A DNA stretch of 64,000 nucleotides from Gammaproteobacteria bacterium (GTDB lineage: Bacteria; Pseudomonadota; Gammaproteobacteria; CAIRSR01). Of this stretch, positions 8,521 to 18,079 are shown in pieces (the stretch's first letter is position 1; each line of letters starts with the position of its first letter). The stretch lies in assembly GCA_963575655.1 (NCBI GenBank), contig CAUYTY010000250.1, forward strand, positions 1-64,000, given 5' to 3'. The position numbers and the translations under genes were made by a program. Under the pieces are notes generated by a model. That model searched no databases and was not told the DNA's origin. It saw only the letters and a program-made list of their open reading frames with translations.

Positions 8521-11450
8521 TACCGCAAAGCCCTTACCATGCTCTCCGCTCTTGCTGCTTCAATGGCGGCATTAAGGGCGAGGAGATTGGTTTGGTAAGC
8601 GATGTCATCGACGATGCCAATTTTCTTGGCAATCTGTTTCATTGCATCCACGGTTCCATTTACCGCAGTACCACCTTCGCGGGCCTGCGTTGATGCTTGG
8701 CTTGCCCGTGCATCAGTAATCTTGGCGTTTTCAGCGTTCTGAGTGATGGAGGCGCTCATCTGCTCCACTGCGGAGCCGGTCTCTTCGACGCTGGCCGCCT
8801 GTTCGCTACTGGCTTGGCTCAGCGCCTGGGCGGTGGTCTCCACCTGAGCCGCCGCACTGGCCAATTCACTACTGGCGTGATGCACTTCTTCAATGGTATG
8901 GGCAAGTCGTGCCACGGTATTGTTGACCGAGTCGCGCAACTGACTCAGCCGCCCCTGACACTCCACACCAACGTGTTGGCTCAGATCCCCATTCTCCATG
9001 GCCGCCATGACTCGCACTACTTCTTCAATGGTAGTGGCGAGCTGGATTACGGTGTTATTTACCGAGTCGCGTAACTGACCCAGCATCCCCTGGTATTGGA
9101 CATCAATGCGTTGAGACAGATCGCCCTTTTCCAGGGCGGCCATTACGCGGATTACCTCGGTGACCGGACCTACAACCGCATTCAGGGTGGAATTCACCCC
9201 TTCCACGATACGTCGGTAGTCACCCTGATGACGGGTAGCATCGGCACGTACCATCAGCCGTCCATCGGCCCCGGCCTGGGCAAGGGTGCGCGCGTCCTCA
9301 ACGAGGGCATTAACGGCATCAATGCAGGTATTGAGGTTGTTCTTGATGGTGTTGAAGTCGCCGTTGTAGGAATCGGAGATCTTCGCGGGGATAGCACCCC
9401 TTGAAATATCATCGACATAGCGAGCCGCGACGTTCAGGGGGCCAATCACCGCATCCAATGTGTCATTCACCCCTTGGACAATTTTGCGGAAATCTCCCTG
9501 ATGCTTGGAGGCGTCAGCACGGGTCGCGAGCTTGCCTTCCACCGCCGCCCTGGAAAGTAAATTAGCATCGGTGACCAGGGCATTGACGGCGTCAATGCAG
9601 GTATTGAGGTTGTTCTTGATGGTGTTGAAATCCCCGTTGTAGGAGTCAGTAATCTTTGCGGGGATCGCGCCCTTTGAGATGTCATCGACATAGCGAGCGG
9701 CGACATTCAATGGAACAATCACGGAATCCAATGTGTCATTCACCCCTTGGACAATCTTGCGGAAGTCTCCTTGGTGTTTAGCAGCATCGGCGCGGGTCGC
9801 GAGCTTGCCTTCCACTGCCGCCCTAGAAAGCAAATTGGCGTCAGTGACCAAGGCATTGACCGCGTCAATGCAAGTGTTGAGATTATTCTTGATGGTGTTG
9901 AAATCGCCATTGTAGGAATCGGTGATCTTCGCGGGAATCGTTCCTTTCGATATGTCATCGACATAGCGGGCCGCAACATTCAATGGACCAATCACCGCAT
10001 CCAATGTGTCGTTCACTCCCTGAACGATTCTTCGGAAATCTCCCTGATGCTTGGAGGCGTCAGCACGGGTTGCAAGCTTGCCTTCCACCGACGCCCTGGA
10101 AAGCAGATGGGCATCGGCGACCAAGGCATTAACGGCGTCAATGCAAGTGTTGAGGTTGTTTTTGATGGTATTGAAGTCGCCGTTGTAGGAATCGGTGATC
10201 TTCGCGGGAATTGTTCCTTTCGAGATGTCATCGACATAACGGGCCGCGACATTCAATGGCCCAATCACCGCGTCCAATGTATCGTTCACTCCTTGAACGA
10301 TCTTGCGGAAATCTCCTTGGTGCTTGGAGGCATCGGCGCGGGTCGCGAGTTTGCCTTCCACCGCAGCCCTAGAAAGCAGATTGGCATCCGCAACCAGAAC
10401 ATTGACGGCGTCAATGCAGGTGTTGAGATTATTCTTGATGGTGTTGAAATCTCCATTGTAGGCGTCGCTGATCTTCGCGGGGATAGCCCCCTTTGAGATG
10501 TTATCGACATAGCGGGCGGCAACATTCAATGGACCAATTACGGAATCTAATGTATCGTTCACTCCTTGGACGATCTTGCGGAATTCTCCCTGGTGTTTAG
10601 AAGCATCCGCGCGGGTCGCCAGCTTTCCTTCAATCGCCGCCCTGGAAAGAAGGTTGGCATCGGTGACCAAAAGCTGGATGGCAACGCTGACAGTATTGAG
10701 ACTCTCGCGAATGGCATCAAATTCCCCTTGCCAAATTTCTTGCACGGGCTCAGGAATATCGCCGCGACCGAGGCGCTTGATGAGAACCAGTGCCTTATTC
10801 AAAGGCCGGGTGATACTCAGTCCGATCCACAACGCCAACCCCAGGGAAAAGATAAGCGCTACCACCGACACGATCAGCAACAACGTAATTCCTTTATTCT
10901 GAAGCTCAACCGCATTGCTCCCTCCTTCATCCATTAGTTTTTCTTGATAAGTAACAAGCGCTTTCATATTCTTCACGTAAGCCTCTCGCAAGGGCTTCAT
11001 CTCTACGGAAAAAAACTGCACTGCCTCATCCCAACGGCTATTCCGAGCCATTTCAAGGAACCGGTCCTGCATACTAATGTAGACCTTACGACTGTCACGG
11101 ACATTACTTAGCAGATCCTTCCCCTTTTCTGAAGTAATCTCATGTTCCAGAATATCTATTTTTTCGCTAATATGCTTACGTGCCTCCGCAATTATTTCTA
11201 AATCTGGCTTGGATTTCTCTGAATCTCTCAGGATAAGAACATTTCTGGCAGAAGAGGTGGTTTCCTCAATAAATGCAATGATATCATTGGCGAGAACCAC
11301 CTTCGGATACTGCTGTTTGATAACAAGTTCGAGCGCATCATTCGCTTTGTTAAAACCATTAACCGCGATGCCTGCCACCCAGACCAACATCAGCAGTACC
11401 AGGCCAAAGCCCCCCCACAGCCGTACACCTATTTTCATTCGTTGAATCAT
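8520..11450 (-). CDS. methyl-accepting chemotaxis protein, frameshifted after the signalling tip
   Basis: Chemoreceptor whose N-terminus differs from the two sister receptors. A membrane segment (about 10-30) is followed by a four-helix-bundle periplasmic domain of the 4HB_MCP type, a second membrane segment (about 185-210) and HAMP (TRPLNKALVLIKRLGRGD). Five 91-residue HAMP-pair repeats, two HAMP-like segments and the signalling domain follow. The frame is lost just after NAAIEAARA: the product ends in a foreign tail (ESMVRALR), while the correct continuation is in another frame at 8023-8520. The ATG at 11450 has GAAGG six bases upstream. It directly follows cheW and is the receptor nearest cheA. 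As sequenced, the signalling hairpin is truncated. Confidence 0.9.
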   Translation of the reverse strand: MIQRMKIGVRLWGGFGLVLLMLVWVAGIAVNGFNKANDALELVIKQQYPKVVLANDIIAFIEETTSSARNVLILRDSEKSKPDLEIIAEARKHISEKIDILEHEITSEKGKDLLSNVRDSRKVYISMQDRFLEMARNSRWDEAVQFFSVEMKPLREAYVKNMKALVTYQEKLMDEGGSNAVELQNKGITLLLIVSVVALIFSLGLALWIGLSITRPLNKALVLIKRLGRGDIPEPVQEIWQGEFDAIRESLNTVSVAIQLLVTDANLLSRAAIEGKLATRADASKHQGEFRKIVQGVNDTLDSVIGPLNVAARYVDNISKGAIPAKISDAYNGDFNTIKNNLNTCIDAVNVLVADANLLSRAAVEGKLATRADASKHQGDFRKIVQGVNDTLDAVIGPLNVAARYVDDISKGTIPAKITDSYNGDFNTIKNNLNTCIDAVNALVADAHLLSRASVEGKLATRADASKHQGDFRRIVQGVNDTLDAVIGPLNVAARYVDDISKGTIPAKITDSYNGDFNTIKNNLNTCIDAVNALVTDANLLSRAAVEGKLATRADAAKHQGDFRKIVQGVNDTLDSVIVPLNVAARYVDDISKGAIPAKITDSYNGDFNTIKNNLNTCIDAVNALVTDANLLSRAAVEGKLATRADASKHQGDFRKIVQGVNDTLDAVIGPLNVAARYVDDISRGAIPAKISDSYNGDFNTIKNNLNTCIDAVNALVEDARTLAQAGADGRLMVRADATRHQGDYRRIVEGVNSTLNAVVGPVTEVIRVMAALEKGDLSQRIDVQYQGMLGQLRDSVNNTVIQLATTIEEVVRVMAAMENGDLSQHVGVECQGRLSQLRDSVNNTVARLAHTIEEVHHASSELASAAAQVETTAQALSQASSEQAASVEETGSAVEQMSASITQNAENAKITDARASQASTQAREGGTAVNGTVDAMKQIAKKIGIVDDIAYQTNLLALNAAIEAARAESMVRALR
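9176..10540 (-). repeat. five tandem 273-bp coding repeats (HAMP pairs)
   Basis: Five in-frame 273-bp units of the same kind as at 1236-2600, in a receptor with an unrelated periplasmic domain. Boundaries are approximate. Confidence 0.9.
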
Positions 11451-11517
11451 GGGACACCTTCTAGTAGCTATTTAGGATAGTTTGCTTTCTGATACACCGC
11501 ATAATTTGGTGCTCTCC

Positions 11518-12036
11518 TTATTGTTTTATCGCCGCTACGGAAACTTCATCAAGGGTAAGAACACGATCCATATCCAAAAGGATCACAAACTTGTCATTGA
11601 TCTTACCCATACCCCGCATAAAATCGGTACGGAGGTTGGCACCGAATTCCGGTGCGGGACGAATGTCAGCATCCGCAATCTCTATCACTTCGCTGACCGC
11701 ATCCACTATGATACCTATCCGATTGGTGTGATCACCCACAACGATATCGATAATTACAATACATGTATGTTTAGTGGTTTTCTGCGCGGTACGACCAAAG
11801 CGTATCGCCAAATCAAACACCGGAACCACTACTCCACGCAGATTGATCACTCCACGTATAAAGGGAGGCACCATCGGCACCAAAGTGATATTCCCGTAAC
11901 CAATGATCTCCTTGATCATCAGAATACCAATACCAAACATCTCTGCACCTAGAAGAAAGGTCAGGTATTGTCTCTGTTCTGTAGTACCAGTGGTAATAGC
12001 CTTTGTTGGTAACATCTCGCGAGACGAGGCAGTCAT
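11518..12036 (-). CDS. cheW: chemotaxis coupling protein CheW
   Basis: CheW links receptors to the CheA kinase in the cytoplasmic array. The 172-residue product has the full CheW fold: LTFLLGAEMFGIGILMIKEI at the start, the typical VPPFIRGVINLRGVVVPVFDL core, and IGIIVDAVSEVIEI near the end. Its ribosome site AGGAG lies about six bases before the ATG. It lies between cheA (82 bases upstream) and a receptor gene (67 bases downstream), so these three are probably co-transcribed. Confidence 0.95.
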   Translation of the reverse strand: MTASSREMLPTKAITTGTTEQRQYLTFLLGAEMFGIGILMIKEIIGYGNITLVPMVPPFIRGVINLRGVVVPVFDLAIRFGRTAQKTTKHTCIVIIDIVVGDHTNRIGIIVDAVSEVIEIADADIRPAPEFGANLRTDFMRGMGKINDKFVILLDMDRVLTLDEVSVAAIKQ

Positions 12037-12117
12037 AATGTTCTCCTGAAGGCGAACAAGACGTCATTGCGTCAATGGGTCATAGTCATCATGAACTATA
12101 CGATAACGTCAAGATAA

Positions 12118-14520
12118 TCACTGCGCTATGGCTAGGGCTTTGCCAAGTGGGGCATGTTGGAGATTACGCTTACCCCCCTGGCTGGTGATCAGGCGTACCA
12201 AACCGGGTACGTCAAGAATTAAGGCAACCTGGCCACTGCCCAAGATAGTGAAACCGCTGATTCCTTGGAGACCATTGAATACCTCACCGAGAGGGCGAAT
12301 GACCGTCTGGAATTCACCGCGCAGGGTGTCTACTACCATACCCGCTTGACGTCCCGCATAGCGGACCACCACAACATTCTTACGTTGGATGGGTTGGATC
12401 AGGAAATCCAATTCTTCGTCTAATTGCGATAGACCGTTGGTTTTCGATGCGGAAGATTCACTAGTTCCCTCACGACCACACTGAACGGGTAGTTCATCAT
12501 CTTCATCGTTCACCACTATTGTAGGATCGGGAATATCAAAAAACTGTTTCAAACGGATAAAGGGAAGAACCTCACCACGGAGATTGAGAATATCGCGTCC
12601 CTGGGCGGCGATATCCGCCTCGGGGAGTTCCATGCACTCGACGACCATATCCAGCGGAATGACAAAGGACGAGGCGCCTACCTCTACTAAAAATCCGTCG
12701 ATGATGGCCAGTGTCAACGGCAGACGGATGCGTACGACGGTGCCTTCGCCCAAAACGCTGTCGAGATCTACCTGGCCACGGAGTGCCGTGACATTCCTTC
12801 GCACCACGTCCATGCCCACCCCCCTCCCGGAAAGATTGTTCACCACTGCGGCGGTACTAAATCCGGGCTCGAAGATAAGGTCATAAATTTCGCGATCGGA
12901 AAGCGATTGCTCGGGTTTGATGAGCCCCCGTTCTATTGCCTTGGCAAGAATCGCCTTCTTATCAAGGCCTCCGCCGTCATCAGAGACCTCGATGACGATA
13001 TTTCCTGAATCGTGATACGCATTGAGGCCGACGGTACCATGGGCTGGTTTTCCGCGAGCAAGACGAATGTTAGCTGGTTCGATCCCGTGGTCCATGGAGT
13101 TGCGCACTAAATGAGTCAGCGGATCGCCGATCTTTTCCACCACAGTTTTGTCTAATTCCGTATCAGCCCCGCAAATTTCCAAATGAATGTCTTTCTTTAA
13201 TTCCTTGGAAACATCGTGGACTATACGTTGGAATTTTGTAAAGGTAGCACCAATCTGAACCATGCGTAGGCTCAGTGCGGAATCGCGGATCTCTTCCACC
13301 AACCGCGCCATGATGGAAGCGGCTTCGAGCAGTTCTTGAGCGCCGCTATGTTGGGCGGCAAGGGTGATTCCAGCGCCGGCAATTATCAATTCACCAATGA
13401 GATTGATATGTTGGTCAAGTTTTTTGGCATCGACCCGAATGAGTCCACTCTCATTGACTTTATGTTCCTTAATTTGTTTTTGTTTATCCAGAGCGGCTTC
13501 TACTACCGCAGGGCGTACCACATTTTGGGCCACCAGGATCTCACCAATGACGGGAGACGATTTTCCGTCGCCCTGGAAGTTGGTTTGGGCCTTCAGTGCA
13601 TCGGTCAATTCAGCTTGGGTCAAGGTACCACAACGAACTAAGAGTTCACCCAGGCGAAATTCTTCTTCCGGTAAATCTCGAATCAGGTCAAGGTATTCTG
13701 ATACCTTGCTGTGGGGCGGTAGGATACGAATGCGAGCGTCATCACGAACGAATTCGAAAACTTGTTCAATAGTTTTTTTATCAGTCGTGCTCTGAAAACC
13801 GATCTCAAAACCGAGATAATAAGCCTCGGGGTCAAACTCCGAGAGGGGTGGTACGGCCTCGGTAAGAGTGAGAATGTGGGTAATTGTCCCAAAGGTTTTC
13901 AGGTAATGGATGAAGTTCAGGGGGTCCATACCATTCTTGAGGACACCTTGATTAAAACGCAGGGAAAGGTGCCAGTGATCGGTCAAGGCATTGCCAGTCG
14001 TAGTATTTTCCCTTTCCAGTGCAGCGACCTGCTCGACCGGGATACCTAGGGAATTTTGTTTTCCCACCACGGAAGCACTTTTCCCCTTTGCCGGTGCGAT
14101 CGGGAGCGGCGAGGACGGTGGGGCTATGTAGGCAATGAGTTTTTTGACCAGCACATCTCCAGCCGCGTGGAGTTCGGTTGAGGGGGTACTGTTTTCGGCA
14201 ACATGGTCGATTAGTTGCCCAATGTGATCGCGAACCTGTAGCATCAATGCGACGAGGTCGGGCGTCATCCGTAGTTTCCCGCTACGCACGTGGTCAAGTG
14301 CGCTTTCCGCTATATGGGTAAAGCCCACTACATGCTCAAGGCCAAATAACCCTGCCGAACCTTTGATAGTGTGGGCGGCACGGAAGATGGCATTGATGGT
14401 GTCGGCGTCATCGGGCATTTGCTCGATAAGCAATAGAGCCGACTCCATTTGCTCTAGCAATTCGCGACTCTCGACCAGAAAGGTATGCAAAGCTTCTTTT
14501 AATATGTTGTCTAGGTTCAT
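12118..14520 (-). CDS. cheA: chemotaxis histidine kinase CheA, with extra mid-region
   Basis: CheA autophosphorylates on its HPt domain under receptor control. The HPt comes first, with phospho-acceptor His50 in AAHTIKGSAG. An unusual middle (about 170-365) includes a LGELLVRCGTLTQAELTDAL segment that resembles the N-terminal helical module of type II secretion ATPases. Then come the dimerisation helices, the ATPase domain (HLVRNSMDHGIE N-box, GRGVGMDVVRRNV G-box) and a C-terminal CheW-like domain with an acidic insertion. I chose the ATG at 14520, which overlaps the stop of the STAS gene as ATGA and so suggests translational coupling; a longer reading frame would start inside that gene. No cheY, cheB or cheR is present nearby. 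Confidence 0.95.
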   Translation of the reverse strand: MNLDNILKEALHTFLVESRELLEQMESALLLIEQMPDDADTINAIFRAAHTIKGSAGLFGLEHVVGFTHIAESALDHVRSGKLRMTPDLVALMLQVRDHIGQLIDHVAENSTPSTELHAAGDVLVKKLIAYIAPPSSPLPIAPAKGKSASVVGKQNSLGIPVEQVAALERENTTTGNALTDHWHLSLRFNQGVLKNGMDPLNFIHYLKTFGTITHILTLTEAVPPLSEFDPEAYYLGFEIGFQSTTDKKTIEQVFEFVRDDARIRILPPHSKVSEYLDLIRDLPEEEFRLGELLVRCGTLTQAELTDALKAQTNFQGDGKSSPVIGEILVAQNVVRPAVVEAALDKQKQIKEHKVNESGLIRVDAKKLDQHINLIGELIIAGAGITLAAQHSGAQELLEAASIMARLVEEIRDSALSLRMVQIGATFTKFQRIVHDVSKELKKDIHLEICGADTELDKTVVEKIGDPLTHLVRNSMDHGIEPANIRLARGKPAHGTVGLNAYHDSGNIVIEVSDDGGGLDKKAILAKAIERGLIKPEQSLSDREIYDLIFEPGFSTAAVVNNLSGRGVGMDVVRRNVTALRGQVDLDSVLGEGTVVRIRLPLTLAIIDGFLVEVGASSFVIPLDMVVECMELPEADIAAQGRDILNLRGEVLPFIRLKQFFDIPDPTIVVNDEDDELPVQCGREGTSESSASKTNGLSQLDEELDFLIQPIQRKNVVVVRYAGRQAGMVVDTLRGEFQTVIRPLGEVFNGLQGISGFTILGSGQVALILDVPGLVRLITSQGGKRNLQHAPLGKALAIAQ

Positions 14521-14861
14521 GTCGACATTTTCTTCTGGATGACTACCGGGTCGCCGAAGAAGCTGACCAGATCGCAAAGATCGAGGACATTGAGTACCGT
14601 TGGACTGTGACCGACGAAGCGTAGGGAAAGGTCGCGGGCGTCGGCCATGCGTTTGGCGGCCAACATCAGCTGCAATCCGGCACTATCGATCTCGCTGACG
14701 CCGGAGAGGTCAACTTCCAAACAGGATCCGTCGGTCAGAGAGGTTAGCAACTGTGTCGCAAGCTTCTGAGCAGTAAAAATGGTCATTTCTCCGTTGACCG
14801 CGATTTTGGTACACTCAATGGCGTTGGGGGATCCCCGTCGGTTACGCTCTTCTTCAATCAT
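14517..14861 (-). CDS. STAS-domain protein (anti-sigma-antagonist type)
   Basis: Single STAS domain of 114 residues. The motif VDLSGVSEIDSAGLQLML places a serine (Ser60) at the position that is phosphorylated in SpoIIAA-type proteins. Its gene overlaps cheA by four bases (ATGA), and AGGAG lies eight bases before its ATG. STAS proteins upstream of cheA occur in other chemosensory clusters; here it may be a phosphorylation-controlled switch feeding the CheA system. It follows the V-ATPase subunit I gene by only 21 bases, which ties the two sets of genes into one transcript. Confidence 0.9.
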   Translation of the reverse strand: MIEEERNRRGSPNAIECTKIAVNGEMTIFTAQKLATQLLTSLTDGSCLEVDLSGVSEIDSAGLQLMLAAKRMADARDLSLRFVGHSPTVLNVLDLCDLVSFFGDPVVIQKKMST

Positions 14862-14882
14862 GATGATGACTCCTACGTTGGC

Positions 14883-16769
14883 TTACCGTAATATCAGCGG
14901 TTTGAATTCTCGTCCATCACCACTAAAGAAGCGAGAAAATCCTTCATAATACTCTAAACGTAATACCTGAATAGCCACGATTGCCCCTTCGAGCACCAAG
15001 ATGAAAAGATTACCGAGCACGACAGTAATCCAGTGACCGGTTGTTCCCATCATCTCCGCAACCGTAAAGATGGCGATAGACAATGCTACGTGATTAAGGC
15101 TGAAGGCCGCCACACGTAAGAAGGAAAGGGTATTGGAGAGGTAGTTCACCATACTATCGAATCCCTCGATAAATACCACTAGGATCTTTTCCTGGATGGG
15201 GAAATCGGCCTCATGCCATTGGTAACCAATCACGAACAATAACGGAACGAAGATCCCGAGCCCTTCTCTGCCACCGAACTGGTCATAAACCATCCACGAA
15301 TAACCGCCCCACAGTAGACCCAGGTAGGCTCCGATTCCCGCCAATCCTTTACCAGCTAATAGCGCTTCAAGTATATGACCCTCGGCAAGACGATTACGAA
15401 TGGTAAACAGCGTTACTAACACAATAAACCCAACCGCCCAATACAGGGCAAGTGTCAACATACGGATCGGGTCACTCAACGGTGGCATCCATAGAGCAGG
15501 CAGGAGATCCTCATAACCAAATACCGATCCGTAGAGTATGCCAAAAATCATGGAAGACACTCCGATTGCCATGAGAAAGGGGGCCGTGCTGCCTAAACGA
15601 CGGCGCAGAAATCCTCCCGCGATGGCAATTATCGCTCCTTGCCCGAGGTCCCCAAACATCGCGCCGAACATCAAAATATAGGTAACGGCAAATAACCAGG
15701 TCGGGTCGAATTCACCATAGCGTGGAATACCATAATTCTTGACCAGAGCCATAAAGGAGCCCAGCCAGGCTGGGTGTTTCATAACGCTGGGGACATGCGA
15801 ACGCTCCGCAGCGGTCGGGTCGCGTACCTCGAATACGAAGGGACGTAGGATCCTCGTCTCTAAAATAGTTTGTACCTTTTGGATCTGGTCGTGTGGGACC
15901 CATCCCTGGATCATGGTCAGTCCGCCGCGTCCGCGTAATATCTCCGCGACTTCTGCGTAGGGGGCCGCCAAACGCAGGACTTGGATCGCATTAATTAGTT
16001 TGGCGCTGCATTCAACGTAGCGGATGTCCATTTCTTCACGCAACGCCAGGCGTCCTTTGTCTATCACCAACCGACGGTTGGCAAGTCCCTCCTTAAGTTT
16101 TTCTGGGTGATCTTTGAACTCGGTGGGCATCGGTACTGTGCGCCAGCCAGCAGCTTCCAATAAAGTAGTGATCTCCTTATCGGTACGGGTGCCGCGCAGA
16201 CCAGTTACTACAATGTGGGCATTTTCTCCTACCTCTCGAAACACCGTTAGGAAGTGCCCGATCAGTCCTAATGCCTCACGTAGACGCCCTAGGTTGGTCC
16301 AGGGAATTATTCCTACGCGGACATCCAAAAACCGAGTATTCCCCTGAAGCAGACCCAAATCGATATCGAGGGCGGCGAAATTCTCTAGGGTTTGGGAAAG
16401 ACTCCCGACAAGTTTATTTTCTTCGTCCAGACGCCGTTCCTGCTCCTCAATATGCGAACACTGGCGCCATAATTCTCCCAGATCATCATTGATTTCCGTC
16501 AATTCGGTCTGGTTCACAACCCGTAATGGGAGTGAAGGAAAATTTACAGGATCTAATTTTAGGTGATTCAGGATCTTCTCTAAGCGTGAATCGGCAGTAC
16601 GATAAAGTCGTTGGTAGTCGTGTCCTGGCAATTCGGGCAGATCTTTTTCGTGTCCCGACGCCTCCTCGGGATGCATAACTCCGGCCGAGGCCAGGGCCAG
16701 AATGGCAATCGGGGCATCGTCCTTGAGGCAGTGCAGGGTAACACGCTGCATGGGTAGGCACTTGAACAT
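14883..16769 (-). CDS. V/A-type ATPase subunit I (membrane stator)
   Basis: Subunit I (subunit a equivalent) forms the proton or sodium half-channel against the rotor ring. The 628-residue product is of normal length. It has a soluble, coiled-coil-containing N-terminal half (about 1-330) and a C-terminal half with about seven membrane segments, among them YGIPRYGEFDPTWLFAVTYI, MFGAMFGDLGQGAI and VNYLSNTLSFLRVAAFSLNH, all typical of the family. The ATG at 16769 is preceded by GAGGA nine bases upstream; a TTG two codons earlier is less likely. Subunit C lies 217 bases upstream across a repeat. No K, E, F, A, B or D subunit is seen in the window. Confidence 0.93.
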   Translation of the reverse strand: MFKCLPMQRVTLHCLKDDAPIAILALASAGVMHPEEASGHEKDLPELPGHDYQRLYRTADSRLEKILNHLKLDPVNFPSLPLRVVNQTELTEINDDLGELWRQCSHIEEQERRLDEENKLVGSLSQTLENFAALDIDLGLLQGNTRFLDVRVGIIPWTNLGRLREALGLIGHFLTVFREVGENAHIVVTGLRGTRTDKEITTLLEAAGWRTVPMPTEFKDHPEKLKEGLANRRLVIDKGRLALREEMDIRYVECSAKLINAIQVLRLAAPYAEVAEILRGRGGLTMIQGWVPHDQIQKVQTILETRILRPFVFEVRDPTAAERSHVPSVMKHPAWLGSFMALVKNYGIPRYGEFDPTWLFAVTYILMFGAMFGDLGQGAIIAIAGGFLRRRLGSTAPFLMAIGVSSMIFGILYGSVFGYEDLLPALWMPPLSDPIRMLTLALYWAVGFIVLVTLFTIRNRLAEGHILEALLAGKGLAGIGAYLGLLWGGYSWMVYDQFGGREGLGIFVPLLFVIGYQWHEADFPIQEKILVVFIEGFDSMVNYLSNTLSFLRVAAFSLNHVALSIAIFTVAEMMGTTGHWITVVLGNLFILVLEGAIVAIQVLRLEYYEGFSRFFSGDGREFKPLILR

Positions 16770-16857
16770 GAGCAATCGTCCTCGGATAAATAAAAACTAT
16801 AGAAAATACGTTGCTGGCTTGTGTCGGTGACTCTTTACCATGATCATTATTTCGTTA

Positions 16858-16905
16858 GCCTGCATAGGATGTGGTGAGGAACGAACTACATCATGATTGT
16901 CGGAA
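16858..16905. repeat. family B palindromic repeat, single copy
   Basis: TAGGATGTGGTGAGGAACGA followed by ACTACATCATGATT. It is related to the paired repeats at 52730-52900 and 63421-63575, and lies between V-ATPase subunits C and I. Confidence 0.5.
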
Positions 16906-16986
16906 TGATGAATAGATAGCTGCTTGGATTAGATGACAAAACAGCTACATTGATTTTCTCCCGTTAGAAATAGGCGAACGGTCGTC

Positions 16987-18075
16987 TTATCTCTGAGCCA
17001 CAGTGCTGGCAATACTCAATTGTGCAGCAGCCCGGATTAGCTCTTCACTTAGTCTAAGTTGTTTTCCTTTAAGGATGACATGTATTTGATGAAGCTGATG
17101 CTCACGCAATACAAGATAGGCAAAGGCGCGGGCGACGCTGAATAGAGTATTCCTCAAAACGAATTGGGCTTGCCGGTTGATTTCATGTATCAAATGGTCT
17201 TCTACTGCGCTTGGGGTGGTCGCTTTATCGATCACTTCGGCTAAGGCCGGGGAAAGATTACGGATCACCTCTTCGGGGGTGTCGAGTTGTACCAAAGACA
17301 AAAGTTGACTACTTGGCAGTTGCGTCAGTTGCGTTGCGTTGGGGACGAGGAGGTAATAGGTATGGGCGGGGGCTAGGTCGTAGACAAAGCGATAACGCAA
17401 CAGCCACATTAGATTGATCCGGTCGATCAATATTCCGATCAGAGGGCGTAGATGACGTTGTTCGACAGTGGGCAGGGCTTGGACACGTTGGATCAGACCT
17501 GTGTAGTAGTGTTTATCTACCACTGCGTCGAGGACGAACAGATCGTGACGTTCCTCGAAGACGGTCCGAGCCTGGCGTGCGATGTCTCCATAGGGGGTGG
17601 CCTCCAGGCGACGCAGCATCTCGGTGGTATCCTCGGTTTCGAGCAGGTCCTCGATCGGGAGAATGGCAAAGGGGGCGACGTTGATTAGCTCGCTCCGGAT
17701 CCAGGCCGAGGTTTGCCCAGCCATTCGGCTGCGAATGATCGCCTTGAGGTTACCCAGCTCATAACGTCGCACCCAATAAACCAACAAATTACGTGGTTCG
17801 CCACTGAGGGGGCGTACCAAGGTTTCTACATCCGCAAGAAAGAGGTTGACGAGGCGTTGTTCCAGATCTGTTGTATCTTTTCCTGGTGGGGAAATATCGG
17901 AGGAAGGGGACCCCCTATCCACTAGGAGATGGCGGTCCAGCCCTATGCGTTGAAGGAGGGCATCACCGCTAGCATCACCTTCGATCAGGGCGCGTAGCCC
18001 CTCTTCTTGGAATAGACGTTGGGTGAGCACCGATACGCGGGCGTGCAGATAGGCGTATCTTGATACGGCCGACAT
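16987..18075 (-). CDS. V/A-type ATPase subunit C (rotor-stator socket)
   Basis: Member of the vATP-synt AC39 family (subunit C/d), which caps the rotor ring and docks the central stalk. The 362-residue, largely helical product has the family start (YAYLHARVSVLTQRLF), the internal VRPLSGEPRNLLVYWVRRYE region and IGILIDRINLMWLLRYRFVY, repeated in character as the family's pseudo-threefold helices demand. The ATG lies four bases after the stop of the preceding stalk-subunit gene, so the two are coupled. Confidence 0.88.
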   Translation of the reverse strand: MSAVSRYAYLHARVSVLTQRLFQEEGLRALIEGDASGDALLQRIGLDRHLLVDRGSPSSDISPPGKDTTDLEQRLVNLFLADVETLVRPLSGEPRNLLVYWVRRYELGNLKAIIRSRMAGQTSAWIRSELINVAPFAILPIEDLLETEDTTEMLRRLEATPYGDIARQARTVFEERHDLFVLDAVVDKHYYTGLIQRVQALPTVEQRHLRPLIGILIDRINLMWLLRYRFVYDLAPAHTYYLLVPNATQLTQLPSSQLLSLVQLDTPEEVIRNLSPALAEVIDKATTPSAVEDHLIHEINRQAQFVLRNTLFSVARAFAYLVLREHQLHQIHVILKGKQLRLSEELIRAAAQLSIASTVAQR

Positions 18076-18079
18076 GGCA

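Noticed and set aside
1236-10540. 273-bp periodic repeats as a possible non-coding array
   Set aside because: All units are in frame inside three receptor genes and encode HAMP-like residues, so they are protein repeats.
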